From: Flectobacillus sp.
GTDB lineage: Bacteria > Bacteroidota > Bacteroidia > Cytophagales > Spirosomataceae
NCBI GenBank assembly: GCA_029865665.1
Contig: JARXAV010000128.1
Span: 1 to 8,350, forward strand
Length of the DNA: 8,350 bases
Direction: 5' to 3'
Shown here: piece after piece, positions 1 to 6,200 of the stretch
Numbering within the stretch: the stretch's first letter is position 1
How the letters are laid out: every line of letters starts with the position of its first letter
Notes under the pieces: model-generated
The model's input: only the letters and a program-made list of their open reading frames with translations
Database searches by the model: none
What the model was told of the DNA's origin: nothing
Program-made: the position numbers and the translations under genes

Positions 1-825
1 ACCATCATCAACACTTGTTGAATCTAGCCCCAAAAACTCACGAAGAATACGTTCTTTGTATTTTTTACCAATGATATTAATTTCCTTGATGAAATTCTCA
101 TAAGTACCAACACCACCAATCATATCCCAAAATTCATCCCCGATTAATACAACCTCATCTTCTTGCACATTAAACCATCTTCTAGTAAACCCCCAACTAT
201 AATCTTTTTTTTGACCATGAGGATTATAAGGTAATGCAAAATAGGCCCCTTTTACTTGGGGAGGTTCCATTGATAATAACTTGAATATCTTTTCTTTACT
301 AACTTTAGTCTGGTCACTATTGGGTAGCGGTCCTTTCAACTCAAAAGCGTAACTTTCACCAGTTATCTGACTAAAAATGAAAATATCACAGGTGACAGAG
401 ACAGGTATCGGTTCACCTCCTCCTTTTAGGATATAAGCGATTTCTTGATTCCAATTAGGTTTCTGTCGTTGTCCAGATTTCTCAGAACTTCCAAGCCTAT
501 TCAATATTTCTTGAATTCTCCTTAAACGTTCACTTCCGATATTTCCAGTAATCGTATATCCCATTATACAATGACCATGAGTTTCTAACGCAACGACTTT
601 GGCTAAATTTTCCCATAACTTACCAAAAAGAGTGACAAATCTTCTTTCAAAGTGAGATCCCTTGAATACTTCATCGGGTACCAATGCTGCATACAAAGGT
701 TTCATTGCATGATGCTCCTCACTGATAAACGGGTCCTCCTCCAAGACTCGAATCATCGTTCTTTCCATCATAGTACTCACTACCTGATTTATTGCATCTG
801 CTACACGCTTCTCTTGTTCTGTCAT
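1..825 (-). CDS. TdeIII-family type II restriction endonuclease (C-terminus cut by window edge)
   Basis: The frame opens with ATG at 825-823 and stays open for 275 codons to the first base of the window, so only a short C-terminal piece and the stop are missing. I recognise the TdeIII/MjaII family, whose characterised members cleave GGNCC; that specificity is known for the family and only inferred here. A PD-(D/E)XK nuclease core is visible: Asp147 in TCDIFIF, then Glu162 and Lys164 in FELKGPLPNSDQ. Family-like segments follow: YFALPYNPHG (about 195-204), a Trp-rich stretch (210-217), VLIGDEFWDMIGG (226-238) and TYENF (241-245). The N-terminal helix and the SHFERRFVTLFG segment (57-68) also fit, which supports the start at 825. 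There is no signal peptide, so it is cytoplasmic. The expected DNA methyltransferase is not seen and should lie past the left edge. The catalytic residues are present, so the enzyme looks active, although truncation beyond the edge cannot be excluded. Confidence 0.85.
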   Translation of the reverse strand, partial: MTEQEKRVADAINQVVSTMMERTMIRVLEEDPFISEEHHAMKPLYAALVPDEVFKGSHFERRFVTLFGKLWENLAKVVALETHGHCIMGYTITGNIGSERLRRIQEILNRLGSSEKSGQRQKPNWNQEIAYILKGGGEPIPVSVTCDIFIFSQITGESYAFELKGPLPNSDQTKVSKEKIFKLLSMEPPQVKGAYFALPYNPHGQKKDYSWGFTRRWFNVQEDEVVLIGDEFWDMIGGVGTYENFIKEINIIGKKYKERILREFLGLDSTSVDDG

Positions 826-832
826 CTGAACA

Positions 833-866
833 CAAATTTATCTCATAAAATAACGAATATATCAAA
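833..866 (-). promoter_or_regulatory. Candidate Bacteroidota promoter of the restriction gene
   Basis: Read on the minus strand, TAAATTTG at 840-833 is a perfect match to the Bacteroidota -7 consensus TAnnTTTG. A TTTG at 866-863 lies 22 bases upstream, slightly longer than the usual spacing for the -33 element. If used, transcription would begin only about one to four bases before the ATG at 825, giving a nearly leaderless message. In AT-rich DNA such boxes also occur by chance. Confidence 0.45.
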
Positions 867-877
867 AATGATTATTC
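855..877 (-). terminator. Weak AT-rich hairpin after the barrel gene
   Basis: On the minus strand GAATAATCA (877-869) pairs with TGATATATTC (864-855), with one bulged base and a TTTT loop, followed by GTTATTTTATG. It lies about 30 bases after the stop of the barrel gene and could be a weak terminator. The stem is almost entirely A/T and the U-tract is broken. It also overlaps the upstream element of the candidate restriction-gene promoter, so it might instead be an operator-like dyad. Confidence 0.25.
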
Positions 878-906
878 TTTACGAGTTTACCTCTATATTT
901 CATCCC

Positions 907-1875
907 CTAAAATCCAATCCCTACCTTTTGTAAAAACTTAGAGGAGAGTTTTGATTTACTGGTGATATACCGAATGCTTGCTCCAAAATAGGGTGCTGTT
1001 GCGGGGTATTCCGTACTGATATTATCGCCTGAAGCATTGAAGTGCTTGATTTGTCTAAACCCAACAAGTCCTCCTTCGAGGCTCACATTGAATACTTTCA
1101 AAAGATGAGCGTTTGCTGCTACGGTAAATTTCACGTGTTGGTAATTTTCTTTTCTAGGTAGTTTTTCGTTATTAGCAATTTCCTGAAAACCTGCACTATA
1201 GCCTCCTAAAACAGCATTTCCGCTCACATTAAACCATTCATTTACTTTACGAGTCACATTTGCTTGGAAAGGCAATAAACCTGAAATATGCCAATCTGAT
1301 CCTAGTTTTTTATTAAAGCCAAAAATCGGAATGATTCTAAACTTTTGATTGTAAACAATGGCTGTACCATAAAGAATTTGAGAGTTTAATCCGAAAATAC
1401 GCATCCGAGCAGCTCCTCCCCACAGAAATGGCTGTGGCGAGAAAAAGGTTTCGTTGGACTCCGTTAAACCTAAACCTCCTCCGTATAACCAAAACTTATC
1501 TCGCAAACTGGCTTTGAGTTGAAAAACTCCTACCGTCGCACTCTTATAACCACCTGTTGGGCTTTCTTTACTATCAACTGTTGGATTAATTTGAGCAAGG
1601 TTTGCTACTAAAAAGGAATGTTTTGCTTGAATATCCCACTTTTTACCTATACCAATGCCAACATTGATGTCAGTACTAAGCGGTATAAAACCAAGAATAG
1701 AACTACGGGTCATTCCGAAACGATGTGTACTTCCATAACTGGTTGATGGGATTGTTTCTGTACTGAGTGTTACGTTGGGATAAAAAATTTGACTCAGGCT
1801 GTTATTTTGAGCCGAAAGTTTTGCAGAGGTATAAAGTAATGCAAGAACAAAAATAACTAGTTGTTGTTTTTTCAT
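907..1875 (-). CDS. Secreted outer-membrane beta-barrel protein, DUF6268-like
   Basis: This 322-residue protein begins with a typical Sec signal peptide: Lys2-Lys3, a hydrophobic core at about 6-16, and probable signal peptidase I cleavage after LSA at residue 22. The rest is built of alternating beta strands rich in Gly and aromatic residues, for example NVGIGIGKKWDIQAKHSF, FWLYGGGLGL, VSGNAVLGGYSAGF and APYFGASIRYI. It ends in Phe322, as expected of a barrel inserted by the BAM machinery. Length and pattern resemble the DUF6268 outer-membrane barrel family of Bacteroidota, whose function is unknown; the family name is from memory and less certain than the barrel assignment. It lacks an obvious plug domain or carboxypeptidase-like domain, so it is not a TonB-dependent receptor, and I do not see the hallmarks of PorP/SprF. 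It follows the glucosaminidase gene by 76 bases on the same strand, so co-transcription is possible. Its stop is TAG. Its start codon lies within an inverted repeat listed separately. Confidence 0.8.
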   Translation of the reverse strand: MKKQQLVIFVLALLYTSAKLSAQNNSLSQIFYPNVTLSTETIPSTSYGSTHRFGMTRSSILGFIPLSTDINVGIGIGKKWDIQAKHSFLVANLAQINPTVDSKESPTGGYKSATVGVFQLKASLRDKFWLYGGGLGLTESNETFFSPQPFLWGGAARMRIFGLNSQILYGTAIVYNQKFRIIPIFGFNKKLGSDWHISGLLPFQANVTRKVNEWFNVSGNAVLGGYSAGFQEIANNEKLPRKENYQHVKFTVAANAHLLKVFNVSLEGGLVGFRQIKHFNASGDNISTEYPATAPYFGASIRYITSKSKLSSKFLQKVGIGF

Positions 1876-1920
1876 GGGCTTTGATTAAGTTTAAGAAAAA
1901 ACGCCTCAGCCCATGAAAAA
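1868..1920 (-). promoter_or_regulatory. Perfect inverted repeat enclosing the barrel gene's start codon
   Basis: Bases 1868-1880 and 1908-1920 form a perfect 13-bp inverted repeat around a 27-base loop. In the minus-strand transcript the 5' arm is UUUUUCAUGGGCU and the 3' arm AGCCCAUGAAAAA. The AUG of the 3' arm is the start codon of the barrel gene (1875-1873), so folding would bury the start codon and the next two codons. The arms run U5-stem-A5, the reverse of an intrinsic terminator, and no U-tract follows on either strand. A role in translational control is inferred. Confidence 0.5.
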
Positions 1921-1966
1921 GTATGGTGTTCATTACCAATTAACAATAATTTTAATCAAGTTTAAA
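1880..1966. repeat. Imperfect 16-bp direct repeat flanking the gene junction
   Basis: TTTGATTAAGTTTAAG (1880-1895) and TTTAATCAAGTTTAAA (1951-1966) agree at 13 of 16 positions on the plus strand. The second copy covers the last codons and stop of the glucosaminidase gene; the first lies in the loop of the inverted repeat just before the barrel gene's start. The composition is A/T-rich, so chance similarity is possible; a small local duplication or a shared binding site are alternatives. Confidence 0.3.
1916..1946 (-). promoter_or_regulatory. Candidate promoter of the barrel gene
   Basis: On the minus strand TTG at 1946-1944 is followed after 20 bases by TACTTTTT at 1923-1916, matching the Bacteroidota -33/-7 pattern with one mismatch at the last base of TAnnTTTG. 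The predicted start near 1911 would leave a leader of about 35 bases. The -7 element overlaps the outer end of the inverted repeat's 5' arm, so a transcript starting here would lack most of that arm. Confidence 0.35.
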
Positions 1967-3055
1967 CAGATTATGTCTTTCAATCACAGTCAACACTCTA
2001 GTTTGGTACATTTTGGCATCTTGTTCAGTAAAGCCTGCTTTTGCTAATTCAAAGATGTACGTAGTTGCTGCCACTTTTTTACTTGTTCCGCTTGCTATTC
2101 GCTTTTGATACGCCTTACCAACTCCTGAATAATCCTTTTGCCATAAACCAGATTTATGACTTAGCACTTCTTCTACCAAAAAGGTGATACAATCTTTGCG
2201 AGAGTCAAAGTGTCTATACCAATTATCAACCCTACTCACTTCATCAAAAATATACCGATCTTCATCTCCACTAATTACTTTTGCCTTATTTGATACACTA
2301 GAAACCCCTTTCATCTGAATGGCTTTTGGAGAGTTTCGCCACCATTTCAATCCAAAAAAATTATTGGCCATGATTGCATTACGACTATACCCATAACCAC
2401 TTTCTAAAATGGCCATTCCCATAATAACACTAGCAGGCAGATCATTCTTTTTAGCAATATCCACTACATCCTCTTGAATTTCTTTGATAAACTGTGCAGA
2501 CTCTTGCGGCGTTGGATGACCAATAGCTGTTTTCTTGGCATTACTATTTCGTCCAGCACTAGGATCCTCCTCTGGCGTTGGCGGAAATTTATAATTACTG
2601 TAAGTAAGCGGCACCGAAGCCTTTATACTTCCGTTGGATAAATAAGCAGGTGCATCCGCCGTTTTTAAGGTAATCGTATTTTTAATAGCCTCTCCAGAAG
2701 TCATTACAGACAGGTCTCCCTTCAATTCTGAAACCACTTCGTTCTTACTATTTAACGCTGTGAAAGTTAACTTTTTCAACCCACTATATTTAAAAATAAA
2801 GACTAATTCTGCTCTGTTTTTAAACATAGAAGCAGTACCTAAACTACTCCCATTCACAAAAACCTTGATAGCCTCAACATCATCTCCAGCACTAAAAAGG
2901 AAGGTAGTAGTTTCATTCACCATGACGCTGGTTGGATAATCAACTGTCATTCCAAATTTCTGTGGAACGGCAAAGCTATTTTTAAAAGCAAAAAGAATTA
3001 AGAAAAGGAACAAGCCTATTTTTCTTTCAACGTATGGAGTAATTATCGTGTTCAT
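1952..3055 (-). CDS. Secreted peptidoglycan N-acetylglucosaminidase (GH73 type) with N-terminal beta-sandwich
   Basis: This 367-residue protein has a hydrophobic signal segment at about 13-28, with likely cleavage after SFA (residue 29). Residues about 32-118 look like an immunoglobulin-like beta-sandwich (IKVFVNGSSLG, KKLTFTALNSKNEVVSEL). A Pro/Ser/Asn-rich linker (about 155-183) follows. Residues about 185-366 match the glucosaminidase (FlgJ/LytG-like, GH73) domain. The hallmark AILESGYGYS places the probable catalytic acid at Glu218, followed by NNFFGLKWW (231-239), a YRHFDS segment (280-285) and the ending LTVIERHNLFKLD. Members hydrolyse the bond after N-acetylglucosamine in peptidoglycan glycan strands. 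The enzyme should act in the periplasm or at the cell surface, in wall turnover or daughter-cell separation. The upstream alpha-2-macroglobulin gene is separated by a terminator, so this gene probably has its own promoter. The start chosen is the one that gives the signal peptide. No lipobox Cys is visible. Confidence 0.92.
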   Translation of the reverse strand: MNTIITPYVERKIGLFLFLILFAFKNSFAVPQKFGMTVDYPTSVMVNETTTFLFSAGDDVEAIKVFVNGSSLGTASMFKNRAELVFIFKYSGLKKLTFTALNSKNEVVSELKGDLSVMTSGEAIKNTITLKTADAPAYLSNGSIKASVPLTYSNYKFPPTPEEDPSAGRNSNAKKTAIGHPTPQESAQFIKEIQEDVVDIAKKNDLPASVIMGMAILESGYGYSRNAIMANNFFGLKWWRNSPKAIQMKGVSSVSNKAKVISGDEDRYIFDEVSRVDNWYRHFDSRKDCITFLVEEVLSHKSGLWQKDYSGVGKAYQKRIASGTSKKVAATTYIFELAKAGFTEQDAKMYQTRVLTVIERHNLFKLD

Positions 3056-3127
3056 ATTGCTACTTTTATGTACATTAACGTGTTATGCGTCTTAATACTT
3101 GTGGCACTGTGTGTTAAATTGTATTAG

Positions 3128-3159
3128 AAAAACTAGCATAAATCAAGCCAAAATAGCAA
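3128..3159 (-). promoter_or_regulatory. Candidate promoter of the glucosaminidase gene
   Basis: On the minus strand TTG at 3159-3157 and TAGTTTTT at 3135-3128 are 21 bases apart, fitting the Bacteroidota -33/-7 pattern with one mismatch in TAnnTTTG. The predicted leader is about 65-70 bases and has no clear Shine-Dalgarno sequence before the ATG at 3055. A second weaker box, TATTTTGG at 3155-3148, lies just upstream. Confidence 0.3.
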
Positions 3160-3163
3160 GCAG

Positions 3164-3187
3164 ACGATAAAGTTTCTGGATTATCGT
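3164..3187. repeat. Short inverted repeat between terminator and candidate promoter
   Basis: ACGATAA (3164-3170) and TTATCGT (3181-3187) form a perfect 7-bp inverted repeat around a 10-base spacer. It lies directly between the terminator of the macroglobulin gene and the candidate promoter of the glucosaminidase gene. It could be a second small hairpin in the terminator region or a protein-binding dyad; nothing here decides between them. Confidence 0.35.
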
Positions 3188-3194
3188 ATAAATT

Positions 3195-3236
3195 AACCAA
3201 GAGTACCTCTCCATAATGTGAAAGATACTCTTGGTT
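3195..3236 (-). terminator. Hairpin terminator after the alpha-2-macroglobulin gene
   Basis: Arms at 3195-3205 and 3226-3236 are perfectly complementary over 11 bp (AACCAAGAGTA / TACTCTTGGTT). In minus-strand RNA the stem extends inward to 17 bp (3195-3211 with 3220-3236) using two G-U pairs and closes on an 8-base loop. Those wobbles would be A-C mismatches in plus-strand RNA, so the structure favours minus-strand transcription. It starts 9 bases after the TAA stop at 3247-3245. The tail AATTTAT is only moderately U-rich. Confidence 0.75.
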
Positions 3237-3244
3237 TTACCTTA

Positions 3245-6200
3245 TTATTCAATCGTAACTACACCTGAACCGTTATAACTTCGATAGTCACCGTTATACA
3301 TGGCATCAGCACTTACTGTCCCTCTTACATATTTCCCTTTTGATACAGCTCTTACTAAATAATAGAAAGTTTTTGACCCACTGTCTATGCTTGTAAAGAA
3401 GTTGATTCGGTCGTCTCTAATGTCAAAATGTTCTGGTGTAGTTTGATCTTTAATCCAAGTCATATCACGGTCAGCGGTCAGTCTTGGGTTTTCAATTTCA
3501 AAGCCTGCTGGTAGCATATCTGTTACCACAATGTTATGAACAGGTAATGAACTCGAAAGCGTTACTTTCACCACAATTAAGTCATTTTGCTTGAATTTCG
3601 TTGTACCAATCGCTTGTCCAGCACGAGAGAAATACGAGCGTCTAACTTTCAAAGTATTATCTAACTCCTGCACTTTGCCCGATGCACTTAGTCCTTCTGA
3701 CTGAGCAAAATAGTACAACGTTCCTCTTCCAGAAGCTCTTACGATACTCGGATTTCCGACTTTCGTTAAGGTCAAGTCTGCTCCTGTAAAATTGGTTACT
3801 ATTCCTGCACTGGATACTGAACCTGTCACCGAACTTGACGCTGCTTTCTTGGCTAATTTACCCAAACTTAAAAAAGCAAAAGCTTCTTCTTGAGTATTTA
3901 GCCACGGCTGAATCTTTACTGCTTGCGATAACTGACGAGCCAAACTTGGAATTTGTAAGTTGTTCGGGTCGGAGTCAATTAAGGTATTCAAAACCAACGC
4001 TTGATCTCTAATGGGCGAACTAAAACTGTAATCCGTCTGACGGTCGTAGCGAGTATTGATATAATTTTTCGGTAATAATGCCGTGTAACTTTTACCATCG
4101 CCCACAAGGCTATAAGCTGCCGCCAATAAATAGCGTTCGTCTTGTGTTAACAATTGCTCATTTGATTTATAATAATTCATTACTGAGCGGTTTGCTTTTC
4201 CTGCTAAAGCCAACACGTATAAGCCATAAATTCCTTCACGACTGGCAATCACACGAGTAATGCGATTATTATTTTCGTCGTAATAAGTATCGTTACTAGT
4301 TTCTCGTTTGTTGGCTCTGTTGTTGAGGTATTCCAACAATCTGCCTAAGTTGGTGGCATTTACTTCATAGTCTGCCTTCTGGGCTTCAATCATAAAATGA
4401 CAAGCGTAGGCAGTTCCCCACCACGATTCGGTATCTGAACCTTGCCAATATGCCAATGCTCCGTTCGACAACTGCATGGTTTCTAATTTATGAATGGCGG
4501 CATTCACATTGGCTACGGGATTCAATTCGTTTTCGCCCGATTTCATGTAAGGCTTTTTGCCTTTCTGCATTAATGCCACAAAATCTTTGAAGTACAATTG
4601 TGGAAAAGCCTTTGAAACCGTTTGTTCCACACAACCATGTGGATAACCCAATAGGTTGTCGAATTTGTCAATAAACTGGGTAATTGGCGACTTGCTCACC
4701 ACCAATTGCGATTTTACGGACGACGGAATAAAATCAGGTAAGCCAATCGAAACGTTTGCCATTTGTCCCGCATTAACAGCTCCCGAACTAGTCGTTTTTA
4801 TCAACGAAGAAGCTGCTCTCACTCCCAACTCAACACGCTCGGTAAAGGTTTCTTTTAAGCCATTGACACTAATCATCACGCTTCCGTTTCCTGTATTGGG
4901 TAAGGCTTTTACGGCAAAATAAGCCCGTCCTTCTTGTTCGGCAGGAATGACCAATTTTTGTTGGCGAATACCAATCATGCCAACACTTCCTGTTGTAGTA
5001 ATGGTAGCGGTCACACTAGCGTTCTGTTTGGTGGTATTGGTAATGTTTACGGGTACTTGAATTTCATCATTTGGACTGGCAAAACGTGGCAAAGCCGTGC
5101 TTATTACCAGTGGGTCTGCGACTTTCATATTTTTAGTTGCCGAGCCAAACGCATGGTCTTTGTAGGCAACCGCCATAATACGAAGATCTCCCGAAAATTG
5201 GGGAATGTCGAAACTAAACTCGGTCGTTCCACCTAAACCCGTTTTGACAATTCCCGACCAAATGGCTACCAAATTCACTCGGCTATTGGTCAATGGATTC
5301 ACTCGTTTTTCTAAATCATAACCATCTCCCCCCGTACTAGACGACCCTCTAATCGAAAACTCAGGGAATAAGAAGGGGTACAAATCGTAGCTATTAACTT
5401 CTAATGCCTGTTTTTGGTAGAAATAAGCGTAAGGATCAGGCGTTTTGAAGTTTTTCAATTGCAAGATTCCTTCATCCACTACAGCAATGGTCAATTCGGT
5501 ATTGGCTTTTGTTTTAATGGTAATATGTTGTTTCGTTTTTGAACGAGAACGCTCTACTGCTACGATTTCAATCGGCAATTGATTGTCCGTATCTTCTACC
5601 ATCACAGGGGCATACCCATGTGCCACTGTCAAAGGAAGATTCGACTCGTCCATCGGTCTGATTAAGGTAGCCGATACATACACATTCGGTAAATGCTCTT
5701 TGCCCAAACTAAAACTCAATTCGGCAGATTTTTTATCTGTTTCTAAAATATGGTATTCCAATACATGATTTCGCTCGATAGTCACAATCAATTTTCCAGC
5801 AAAAGGCGTTTTAAACAATACTTTCGCTTTGTCACCAACTTCGTACTTTTCTTTATCAAATTCCATCGTTACCTGTCCTTCGTTATTTACTTCAAACGAA
5901 GAGTTTTCGGTATTTCCCCATCCATAAGCATAGAAGCTTTGAGCCGTCCACGACTTTGCTCCTTCTCGGTGTACCCGCACTTCGTATTCACCCGAAATAG
6001 GTGGAGCATAATTCACACTGGCTTGCCCATTGACAAAGTTGACCGTGCGAGAATACACGACTTTCGTTTGCTTTTTGGAAGAATAATTAAGCGACTTATC
6101 TGGATTCCGTTGAATAACTGTCTGATAATCAAAACGAACAATTTCAACTTTCCCTTTTCCTGCCACGGGCTTTCCGTCTTTATTCAAGGCAATCAAGGGA

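Noticed and set aside
652..933. Plus-strand open frame of 93 codons spanning the start of the restriction gene.
   Set aside because: It is antisense to a well-supported nuclease N-terminus and to the promoter region, and it shows no domain or plausible protein composition.
907..1875. Assignment of the barrel protein to PorP/SprF (type IX secretion).
   Set aside because: Length and barrel nature fit, but the usual N-terminal pattern of that family (a QDPQYTQY-like segment after the signal) is absent and no gliding or secretion genes are nearby.
1868..1920. The inverted repeat as a rho-independent terminator of the glucosaminidase gene.
   Set aside because: The 3' arm ends in A residues and is followed by coding sequence with no U-tract on either strand; the flanks are in the wrong order for a terminator.
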